NCBI GenBank assembly: GCA_016929735.1
Contig: JAFGID010000111.1
Span: 1 to 15,528, forward strand
DNA length: 15,528 bases
Direction of reading: 5' to 3'
DNA from: Ignavibacteriales bacterium
GTDB lineage: Bacteria > Bacteroidota > Ignavibacteria > Ignavibacteriales > Melioribacteraceae
Part shown: piece after piece, positions 1-6,037 of the stretch
How positions within the stretch are numbered: the first letter of the stretch is position 1
How the letters are laid out: each line of letters starts with the position of its first letter
The notes under the pieces: model-generated
What the model was told of the DNA's origin: nothing
Database searches by the model: none
What the model saw: only the letters and a program-made list of their open reading frames with translations
Translations under genes and position numbers: made by a program

Positions 1-369
1 AAATCTGTAAGTCTATGAAAACAACTGGATTCCCAATCAAGTTGGGAATGACATCTCGCCTATTCTGAGGTTTTTCAAAGGATTCTAAAAATGATAATTA
101 TTGTTTTGTGGGCAAACAAAACGGAAGGTATCTATTTAATGATTAATCGCAAGATTGGAAACTAATATGAGTAAAAAACAATAAATTTAAAACTATTAAT
201 ATACCTCTTCGTGTTTACCAATATTTACCGAAATTGAAAAATTATAATTTAAATCTTCCGAAGAAAAACTGTTTTAATTTTGATTGATTACTTCAATTTA
301 ATCTAATTACAAACGGAAGAATATCTTTTTTATTCTTGTATTCAGATATTAAGAGTTCTTTATTAATTA
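1..369. other. Gene-free AT-rich stretch at left edge
   Basis: No credible coding region, tRNA or rRNA is visible on either strand; the only short ATG frame near the left end is 17 codons and lies across a hairpin. The stretch holds one perfect 8-bp hairpin (29-49, listed separately) and a weaker 7-bp one (103-109 with 116-122). It also has two loosely similar segments, both containing ACGGAAG followed by a TATCT-like stretch, near 121 and 314. It probably lies downstream of the minus-strand gene at 370-873, but no convincing terminator with a T run on that strand was seen. Confidence 0.6.
29..49. repeat. Perfect 8-bp inverted repeat, likely dispersed hairpin element
   Basis: ATTCCCAA at 29-36 is the exact reverse complement of TTGGGAAT at 42-49, with a 5-base loop. 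The surrounding wording (CTGGATTCCC before, GGGAATGACA after) matches a hairpin commonly found between genes in many bacterial genomes, usually with a more GC-rich loop; that resemblance is from general knowledge, not from a search. There is no T run on either side, so it is a poor intrinsic terminator. Confidence 0.5.
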
Positions 370-873
370 TCAAATTTTCGATATTACTTCTGTTACAACT
401 CCCTTTTTTGTTCTTGTGTCATATTCAAAACTAACTGAATAACCATCAAATACGCTTTTGAAAGTAAGTGTCTTTTTAAAGAACGGACCCATATATTGAT
501 TAATATACGGTTGAATATTATACTTTGGATTTAATGAATAATCTCTTCTCTGCGCAATTAGAAACCATAAAATTTCGTAAGCATCTCCAGTTTCAACCTC
601 TTCCCAAACCTTAACTGCTTGAAACAAGCTATCATTTTGAAATTGTATGTATCCGTAATTTATTGTGTCTTGAACTTTAATGAAATATGTTTCTAGTGCA
701 TCTGTAGGAGATTTTTCAAGTTTGAATTCCTCGCTAATATAAGGTAAAATATATTCGCTTGGTGTATTGAGTTGGATCTTTCCTATACCTGCAAAATCCT
801 TGATATATCCCTGTGCAAAAAGATTGCTAAATAAAATGCAACACGTCAAGAACAAATAAATTAAATTTTTCAT
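370..873 (-). CDS. Exported protein of unknown function
   Basis: This 167-residue protein begins with a typical Sec signal peptide: a lysine at residue 2, a hydrophobic core over residues 4-18, and a likely cleavage site after Ala20 (L-F-A then Gln). The two cysteines at 11-12 do not form a lipobox, so it is probably soluble in the periplasm or surface-exposed rather than a lipoprotein. The mature part is about 147 residues, rich in aromatic residues (Tyr, Phe), with alternating polar and hydrophobic stretches that suggest mostly beta structure. I do not recognise the family and assign no function. The ATG at 873 is well supported by an AGGAG box five bases upstream. It is transcribed alone, divergently from the obg cluster. 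Confidence 0.8.
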   Translation of the reverse strand: MKNLIYLFLTCCILFSNLFAQGYIKDFAGIGKIQLNTPSEYILPYISEEFKLEKSPTDALETYFIKVQDTINYGYIQFQNDSLFQAVKVWEEVETGDAYEILWFLIAQRRDYSLNPKYNIQPYINQYMGPFFKKTLTFKSVFDGYSVSFEYDTRTKKGVVTEVISKI

Positions 874-878
874 TTTAA

Positions 879-883
879 CTCCT
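879..883 (-). promoter_or_regulatory. Shine-Dalgarno site (AGGAG) for the exported protein
   Basis: On the minus strand AGGAG is followed by five bases and then the ATG at 873-871. It fixes the start codon and shows that this organism does use Shine-Dalgarno pairing for some genes. Confidence 0.7.
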
Positions 884-914
884 ATTAAATTATTTTTTTA
901 TTAAATTCAATATG

Positions 915-922
915 CAAATTTA
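915..922 (-). promoter_or_regulatory. Possible -7 box (TAAATTTG) for the exported protein
   Basis: Read on the minus strand this is TAAATTTG, a match to the TAnnTTTG -7 element known from Bacteroidota promoters, about 40 bases upstream of the start codon. No TTG-type -33 element lies at the expected distance, and the intergenic DNA is so AT-rich that a chance match is quite possible. Confidence 0.25.
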
Positions 923-1075
923 TAAAAATTGTTGCTTTAATAAAATCTTTTATGAGCCTTAAGTAAAATCTCATTTTTTATAAGTTTAAACATTTAATAG
1001 ACATTTTATTGCATTTTTATTAATTTGAACTTGTAAAAGAAAATTTATTTTAATTCCACTTTATTTTATCAACGC

Positions 1076-1079
1076 GAGG
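1076..1079 (+). promoter_or_regulatory. Shine-Dalgarno site (GAGG) that decides the start at 1086
   Basis: GAGG lies six bases before the ATG at 1086. A TTG at 1080 directly abuts it and an ATG at 1092 is 12 bases away, so 1086 is the best-spaced start for the unknown gene upstream of obg. Confidence 0.55.
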
Positions 1080-1085
1080 TTGAAG

Positions 1086-2375
1086 ATGACAATGTTTAAG
1101 GAAGAAATAAAAAATTTGTATAACGAAAATATTTCTAAATTAAAAAGTATTGACGAGGAATGCACTTTTTATGATTTATTGAAAACTACTCTACACCCTG
1201 CAATTCTTCAATACATTTCTGCTGAATTGGATTACGTTGTTTTCGAAGATAGATTGAAATTTTCCGATAGTACTTTGATAAGTTATAAAGAAAATACTTT
1301 CAACGAAAGTTTTGCAATAGTAGCCGATGAAGTTAAGAAAAACAAAAGATTTAAGAAAGAGTATTTTCATAAACTTATATTATATGCGATTTCTTTCAAT
1401 GTTAATTTCTTGATACAACAGGTAAACACAATAAAAATATTTTTATTCGACGATAAGGAAAAGAAAAATAAAACTGAAATTGAAAAAACACTGAATTATT
1501 TTTTCTATTACGATTACTTAAGAAAAGCCATCTGGTTATTTTTAGAAAAGACGAAAGAAGAAATATCTTTCAAAGAGTTTAGTAATTTTATTGAAAATGT
1601 TGAAGAGAAATTAAGAACAAAATATATCAGAAAAGTAATAAAAGCATTTTTAAACTCAATTACAGACTTTTGGAATAAGGATAAAAGTGAAAACGTTATT
1701 CTGTCAACAAATATTATAGACAGCTTTCTTCAATCGATGAAATTGGAATGGGCTCGTCAAAAATTCAGAGAAGAATTTTTAGAGCATTCGGGAAAACTTT
1801 GTGACGTAAAAGATGTAAAAATTTTCTTTGATTCTTTATTGCCCGGATTATTTTATTCCTCATCAAATATCGTTAAAGAATCAGTAAAACACACCGAGAA
1901 GAAAATATTTTCTGATGAAAGTGTTTATGAGCAAAAAAGAGAGTTAAAAAGGAAAGATGATGAGCAAATAGAAATAGAAAAGGATAACGAGGAATTGGAA
2001 GTCGTTTATGATTTAGACGATAATGATGATGAAATTATTGAAAAAAGCAGAATTAACAAAACTGATATAAGGGATGACCAATTGTATGAATTTGGGGATT
2101 CGGATTATGTAAATGCTATTAACGATTCGATTCAGGAAATATTATCAAAGAAAAAAATCAACAAAGTGATTGAGGAAGTATTCGATGATGACTCAGAACT
2201 TTTTATTCAGACAGTCGAAAGAATGTTGACGCATAATAATCAGAAAGAGGCATTACTAATAATTGATAAGTTGTTCAAATTGAAAGATTTAAAACCCTCC
2301 TCGAGATTGGCAAAGGTTTTTAAAAAAATAATATCAGAATATATTGACAGAGTACAAGGATATGATGTTCGTTGA
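1086..2375 (+). CDS. Charged helical protein of unknown function, upstream of obg
   Basis: A 429-residue protein from the ATG at 1086 (an in-frame TTG at 1080 would add two residues). There is no signal peptide and no transmembrane segment strong enough to call, so it is probably cytoplasmic. Three parts can be seen. The first is a predicted all-helical region over about residues 1-265, rich in Lys, Glu, Phe and Tyr. The second is a highly charged, probably disordered linker over about 270-345, including a D-L-D-D-N-D-D-E run at 309-316. The third is a short helical C-terminal region (about 345-425) ending near an S-S-R-L-A-K-V motif. I recognise no catalytic motif or family. The last 11 bases overlap the start of obg, with obg's ribosome-binding site inside this gene, so the two are probably translationally coupled. 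A link to ribosome assembly or the stringent response is inferred from that context only. Confidence 0.82.
   Translation: MTMFKEEIKNLYNENISKLKSIDEECTFYDLLKTTLHPAILQYISAELDYVVFEDRLKFSDSTLISYKENTFNESFAIVADEVKKNKRFKKEYFHKLILYAISFNVNFLIQQVNTIKIFLFDDKEKKNKTEIEKTLNYFFYYDYLRKAIWLFLEKTKEEISFKEFSNFIENVEEKLRTKYIRKVIKAFLNSITDFWNKDKSENVILSTNIIDSFLQSMKLEWARQKFREEFLEHSGKLCDVKDVKIFFDSLLPGLFYSSSNIVKESVKHTEKKIFSDESVYEQKRELKRKDDEQIEIEKDNEELEVVYDLDDNDDEIIEKSRINKTDIRDDQLYEFGDSDYVNAINDSIQEILSKKKINKVIEEVFDDDSELFIQTVERMLTHNNQKEALLIIDKLFKLKDLKPSSRLAKVFKKIISEYIDRVQGYDVR
2356..2360 (+). promoter_or_regulatory. Shine-Dalgarno site (AAGGA) for obg, inside the upstream gene
   Basis: AAGGA ends four bases before the ATG at 2365 and only one base before the alternative ATG at 2362, which favours 2365. 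It lies in the last codons of the preceding gene, so ribosomes finishing that gene would deliver obg translation. Confidence 0.6.
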
Positions 2376-3351
2376 TTATGTGAATATATTTATCAAAGCT
2401 GGAGATGGTGGAGCCGGTGCAGTTGCGTTCAGACGTGAAAAATTCGTTCCCAAGGGGGGACCTGCCGGCGGAAATGGTGGCAATGGTGGAAATGTGATTT
2501 TTATTGCAAATCAAAATCTCTCAACACTTCTTGATTTCAAGTATAAAAAAAAATATGTCGCTGGCAGAGGAGAGAACGGTGGTAGTTCGTTGAAGGACGG
2601 TAAATCGGGTAATGATATTATTGTCGAAGTACCGTGTGGAACAATTATTAAGAATAAAGAAACAGATAACATAATAGATGACCTTGATGAACATGGAAAG
2701 AAAATTGTTGTTGCCCAAGGCGGACGTGGAGGGAAAGGGAATGCTTATTTTGCAAATGCAACTAATCAGACTCCGAGATATTCTCAACCAGGAACAAAGG
2801 GCGAAGAATTTAATATTATTCTTGAACTTAAATTAATTGCTGATGTTGGACTTGTCGGATTTCCTAATGCGGGTAAATCAACACTGATTTCCGTTATATC
2901 TGCAGCAAGACCTAAGATTGCTGATTATCCATTTACAACCTTACAACCAAATCTTGGAATTGTAAAATATGCTGAAGGTAAAAGTTTTGTTGTGGCTGAT
3001 ATTCCGGGAATAATCGAAGATGCCCATTTGGGAAAGGGGCTTGGACTACAATTTTTACGTCACATTGAAAGGACAAAGATTTTACTTGTTATGGTTCCAG
3101 CTGATACAGAAGATATTGAAAAGCAATTCGAAATACTAAATAATGAACTTAAACAATACAGCAAGGAATTATCAAAGAAGAAGAAAATATATGCAATATC
3201 AAAAGCCGATATTGTTGATGAAAACACTAAAATAAAAATGGAAAAAATAAAAATTAAAGCATATAAAAAGAAATTATTGGTTTTTTCTTCGGTATCGGGT
3301 TATGGTATTAAAAATCTTTTAGATTATTTATGGCAGGAACTATCAGAATAA
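2365..3351 (+). CDS. obg: Obg family GTPase (ribosome-associated)
   Basis: Obg/CgtA binds GTP and the 50S subunit and acts in late large-subunit assembly and growth control in the cytoplasm. From the ATG at 2365 the protein has 328 residues. The glycine-rich Obg fold covers about residues 1-158, with repeated G-G-x-G-G segments near 31-43 and 119-125. The G domain follows: G1 G-F-P-N-A-G-K-S at 165-172, switch I with F-T-T at 190-192, G3 D-I-P-G at 212-215, G4 S-K-A-D at 279-282, and a G5-like S-S-V-S-G near 308-312. It ends right after the G domain, so the C-terminal OCT domain found in many Firmicutes is absent. G4 has Ser instead of the usual Asn. The ATG at 2362 or a TTG at 2344 are possible longer starts, but the ribosome-binding site favours 2365. 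It overlaps the genes on both sides, giving a tight three-gene unit. Confidence 0.96.
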   Translation: MFVDYVNIFIKAGDGGAGAVAFRREKFVPKGGPAGGNGGNGGNVIFIANQNLSTLLDFKYKKKYVAGRGENGGSSLKDGKSGNDIIVEVPCGTIIKNKETDNIIDDLDEHGKKIVVAQGGRGGKGNAYFANATNQTPRYSQPGTKGEEFNIILELKLIADVGLVGFPNAGKSTLISVISAARPKIADYPFTTLQPNLGIVKYAEGKSFVVADIPGIIEDAHLGKGLGLQFLRHIERTKILLVMVPADTEDIEKQFEILNNELKQYSKELSKKKKIYAISKADIVDENTKIKMEKIKIKAYKKKLLVFSSVSGYGIKNLLDYLWQELSE

Positions 3352-4343
3352 GAAATATTAATTTTATTTTGCTGCTTGTATTTTTGTCAATCTTATTACT
3401 TGTAGCAATTTTTATATCGTTATTTATAGGTTCAGTTGATATTACTTTGAGCGAGTTTTTTCAGGTACTATTTGGTAGTAAAACTGATGACACTCTTTCT
3501 CAAATAATTTTTGAAATTCGCTTGCCGAGAATTTTATTGGCTTTAGCAGTCGGAGGAGGTTTATCTGTTGCTGGTGCGGTGTTCCAAGCAATATTAATGA
3601 ATCCTTTGGCAGAGCCGTATATACTTGGAATTTCAAGTGGTGGAGCATTTGGTGCTGTGCTGGCAATTGCTTTGAATTTGTCTTTTATTCTTGTTCAGTT
3701 GTTTTCTTTTGCTGGCGCCATTGGAGTGATTGCAATAGTTTTTATGGTTGGTAAAAGGTTTGGTGAACTTGAACCTAATGTTTTGATACTTTCCGGAGTT
3801 ATGGTTGGGGCTTTCTTCTCTGCAATTATATTGTTGATAATGAATTTTCTTGATGATTCATTTCGTTTTGCAATTTTTTATTTAATGGGTAATCTGTCAG
3901 TAGCTGATAGTAGTTCTATCTATTATGTTTTAATCTGCTCAATTGTATTATCGTTGATTTTAATTTTGAATTCTTATAAATACAATGTTCTTTCGCTTGG
4001 GAGCGAAGAAGCAAAACATTTGGGCGTAAATGCAAAATTAATTAAAAATTCTTCGTATTTAATAAGCAGTATTCTGGTTGGAGCGATTGTATCAGTAAGT
4101 GGTATAATCGGATTTGTGGGTTTAGTGGTTCCGCATATCTGTAGATTAATTTTTGGAATTGACAACAGAATTATTTTACCTGTTTCGTTTTTTTTAGGAG
4201 CAATATTTTTGATTATTGCCGACACAATTTCACGAATTGTTATATCACCTTCGGAATTACCAGTTGGAGTAATTACAGCAATCATTGGAGCACCAATTTT
4301 TATATATTTGTTGAAGAAAAAATTTAAGATGAGTAATAGATAA
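3330..4343 (+). CDS. FecCD/BtuC-family ABC transporter permease
   Basis: This 337-residue integral membrane protein is the permease half of a type II ABC importer for iron-siderophore, haem or cobalamin. It has about ten hydrophobic spans. Family landmarks include R-L-P-R at 64-67, the N-P-L-A-E-P-Y-I-L-G-I-S-S-G segment at 91-104, the G-F-V-G-L-V-V-P-H-I-C-R coupling segment at 261-272 that contacts the ATPase, and E-L-P-V-G at 309-313 followed by a final span ending in a basic tail. The start overlaps the end of obg by 22 bases and has no clear Shine-Dalgarno site, so it is probably read by coupled translation. No ATPase (FecE/BtuD), substrate-binding protein or TonB receptor is in this window; the next gene is unrelated and lies about 300 bases away. 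The substrate cannot be told from sequence. Confidence 0.93.
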   Translation: MAGTIRIRNINFILLLVFLSILLLVAIFISLFIGSVDITLSEFFQVLFGSKTDDTLSQIIFEIRLPRILLALAVGGGLSVAGAVFQAILMNPLAEPYILGISSGGAFGAVLAIALNLSFILVQLFSFAGAIGVIAIVFMVGKRFGELEPNVLILSGVMVGAFFSAIILLIMNFLDDSFRFAIFYLMGNLSVADSSSIYYVLICSIVLSLILILNSYKYNVLSLGSEEAKHLGVNAKLIKNSSYLISSILVGAIVSVSGIIGFVGLVVPHICRLIFGIDNRIILPVSFFLGAIFLIIADTISRIVISPSELPVGVITAIIGAPIFIYLLKKKFKMSNR

Positions 4344-4639
4344 AATGCCACAATTTTTGATTATTTGGAATTAATCTATAATTTTACTTATGCTTTTGTT
4401 ATACTGTTTTTTTAAAATGTTATCCCGTGAAAGCTATTAAAACAAATATTATCTTTGTGTGTCAGCAGTTTATATTTATTATTTAATAATATCCTGTTTA
4501 ACCACAAAGTGCACAAGGTTTTTAGACGAAGGTAACAAAAAACATATCGTTAATTTCACGTAGAACTGTGGTGTTAAATAAAAGTAATGAGTATTTTATA
4601 GGAGTCAGCTAAACTGTGAATTTGTTATAAAAACAATTT
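4344..4639. other. Intergenic region with repeat-like sequence
   Basis: No gene is visible. The stretch separates the permease from the oxidoreductase and holds a CACAAAG-containing repeat-like segment (4498-4545) and nested short inverted repeats: CGTGAAA at 4426-4432 with TTTCACG at 4554-4560, and CTTTGTG at 4453-4459 with CACAAAG at 4503-4509. No GC-rich terminator stem was found after the permease. An AGGAG at about 4600 is too far from the next start codon to serve as its ribosome-binding site. Confidence 0.55.
4498..4545. repeat. Degenerate ACCACAAAG-type intergenic repeat
   Basis: The segment begins TTAACCACAAAGTGCACAAG and continues to a G-A-C-G-A-A-G-G-T-A-A-C motif. From general knowledge this wording resembles a dispersed intergenic repeat seen in many Bacteroidota, Chlorobiota and other genomes, in which ACCACAAAG, CACAAAG and CACGAAGG units follow one another. 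Here it looks decayed. A similar reversed string (CTGTGGTGTTAA) occurs at about 4566-4577. No copy elsewhere in this window was seen. Confidence 0.35.
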
Positions 4640-5590
4640 ATGAAAATTAGAAACCAAATAACCCAATTACTCGGAATTAAGTATCCAATCATTCAGGGCG
4701 GGATGTCTTGGGTGTCTTATTGGGAATTAGTTTCAAAGATTTCTAATTGTGGCGGATTAGGTCTTCTTGCCGCCGGCTCAATGAAATCTGAAATATTAGA
4801 AGAAAATATTGTCAAATGCAGAGAAAATACCTCATTACCCTTTGGTGTTAATATACCACTGCTTCGAGGTGATGCTTCTGAATTGATACAAGTTTGTTTA
4901 GATTGCAATGTGAAAATATTTTTTACAGCAGCAGGTTCGCCCGACAAATATATTGATTTAATGAAGAAAAATAATTCCACTGTAATTCATGTTGTATCCT
5001 CGGTAAAGCAGGGATTGAAAGCACAAAATGCAGGTTGTGATGCAATCGTGGGCGAAGGTGTTGAAGCAGGTGGACACAATGGTAAAGATGAAATTACTAC
5101 ATTTTGCCTAATACCGCAATTAGTGGATGAATTAAAAATTCCTGTAATTGCTGCAGGAGGAATTGCCGATGGCAGAGGAATTGCCGCTGCAATGTCTTTA
5201 GGTGCTCAGGGAGTGCAAATTGGGACATTGTTTGCAGCCACGAATGAGTCTATTGCTCATATGAATTATAAAAATGCAATTTGTAATTCAAAAGATGAAA
5301 GCACAATCTTAACATTCAAGAAAATTGGAATGTTAAGAATGCTTAAAAATAAATTAAGTGAAGTTATAATCCAAGCAGAAGCTGAAGGTGCAAGCAAAGA
5401 AGAATTGCTAAAAATTTTCGGACACAAAAAAGAACAGGCAGGTATTCTCAATGGTGATACTGAAAATGGAATAATGGAGGCGGGACAAATTTCAGGAATG
5501 ATAAAGGAAATCAAACCTGCTGAAGTTGTTTTCAAAAAACTATTAACAGAATTTGATGAAGTCATTGATAAATTACAAACAATAAAATAA
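4640..5590 (+). CDS. FMN-dependent nitronate monooxygenase / FabK-like oxidoreductase
   Basis: This 316-residue TIM-barrel flavoprotein belongs to the 2-nitropropane dioxygenase/FabK superfamily. Members either oxidise alkyl nitronates or, as FabK, reduce enoyl-ACP in fatty-acid elongation. Visible landmarks are Q-G-G-M at 19-22, G-L-L-A-A-G at 41-46, F-G-V-N-I-P at 68-73, E-A-G-G-H-N-G at 142-148 with the His146 typical of the active site, A-A-G-G-I-A-D-G-R-G at 171-180 and G-A-Q-G-V-Q-I-G-T at 188-196 for FMN phosphate binding, and a late A-G-Q-I-S-G at 281-286. Length is normal for the family. The start is firm because an in-frame TAA lies 12 bases upstream, though no Shine-Dalgarno site is seen. 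A lipoprotein gene follows after 14 bases. No other fatty-acid genes are nearby, so FabK versus nitronate monooxygenase cannot be settled here. Confidence 0.9.
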   Translation: MKIRNQITQLLGIKYPIIQGGMSWVSYWELVSKISNCGGLGLLAAGSMKSEILEENIVKCRENTSLPFGVNIPLLRGDASELIQVCLDCNVKIFFTAAGSPDKYIDLMKKNNSTVIHVVSSVKQGLKAQNAGCDAIVGEGVEAGGHNGKDEITTFCLIPQLVDELKIPVIAAGGIADGRGIAAAMSLGAQGVQIGTLFAATNESIAHMNYKNAICNSKDESTILTFKKIGMLRMLKNKLSEVIIQAEAEGASKEELLKIFGHKKEQAGILNGDTENGIMEAGQISGMIKEIKPAEVVFKKLLTEFDEVIDKLQTIK

Positions 5591-5594
5591 AATT

Positions 5595-5598
5595 AAGG
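5595..5598 (+). promoter_or_regulatory. Shine-Dalgarno site (AAGG) for the lipoprotein gene
   Basis: AAGG is followed by six bases and the ATG at 5605. It lies in the 14-base gap after the oxidoreductase stop codon, consistent with two genes on one message. Confidence 0.5.
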
Positions 5599-5604
5599 TG
5601 CAAA

Positions 5605-6027
5605 ATGAAGAACATTTATTTATTTGCAGTAGTATTGCTTTCTTTTATACTTGGTTGCTCAAGAGAGGAAAAATACGAAGTTTTCAGCTCAGAAGCATTT
5701 GCTTATAAGCTGCCCGATGGCTGGGAGCTAAACACTTCAGCCCATGTAAAAGATTTCATTGTTAACGAAACAAATGGAATTTTTACTTGTGATTTAACAT
5801 ATTACGTTGATATTCACACACCGAGCGGATTAGTAATTGCTAAAGCAGATACAGGCGTTATTCAGACAAGAAGTGGAGATGAATTTGATGAAGTTCCGAT
5901 AGATATACAAATGGAGTTGGATGATGGCTTTGAAATGGGAATATACAAGATTGTCTATTTCGTTGTTGATAAGAAAAGCAATCAGCTCGTAACCGATACA
6001 ACAACATTTGAATTATCATTAGAATAA
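5605..6027 (+). CDS. Small lipoprotein of unknown function
   Basis: A 140-residue protein starting with a lipoprotein signal: hydrophobic residues 4-16 and the lipobox I-L-G-C, with Cys18 the expected lipidated residue. Ser and Arg follow the Cys, which does not suggest inner-membrane retention. The mature domain of about 120 residues has alternating hydrophobic and polar stretches with many Thr, Val and Asp residues, suggesting a beta-sandwich; I do not recognise a family. AAGG lies six bases before the ATG. It follows the flavin oxidoreductase gene by 14 bases and is probably co-transcribed with it. The transcript would end at the hairpin at 6064-6096, inside the neighbouring convergent gene. 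Confidence 0.85.
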   Translation: MKNIYLFAVVLLSFILGCSREEKYEVFSSEAFAYKLPDGWELNTSAHVKDFIVNETNGIFTCDLTYYVDIHTPSGLVIAKADTGVIQTRSGDEFDEVPIDIQMELDDGFEMGIYKIVYFVVDKKSNQLVTDTTTFELSLE

Positions 6028-6037
6028 AATATAAAAA

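Noticed and set aside
103..122. GTTTTGT...ACAAAAC inverted repeat as a terminator
   Set aside because: Only seven mostly A/T pairs with no T run after it on either strand; in such AT-rich DNA this is expected by chance.
320..350. AATATCT...AGATATT inverted repeat as terminator of the 370-873 gene
   Set aside because: The stem is 7 bp of mostly A/T with a 17-base loop and no T tract on the minus strand.
3974..4351. 125-codon minus-strand open frame opposite the permease gene
   Set aside because: It lies antisense to well-supported transmembrane segments of the FecCD permease and has no family resemblance or ribosome-binding site.
5266..5565. 99-codon minus-strand open frame opposite the flavin oxidoreductase
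   Set aside because: Shadow of a confirmed gene with no recognisable motif; composition is simply the complement of the coding strand.
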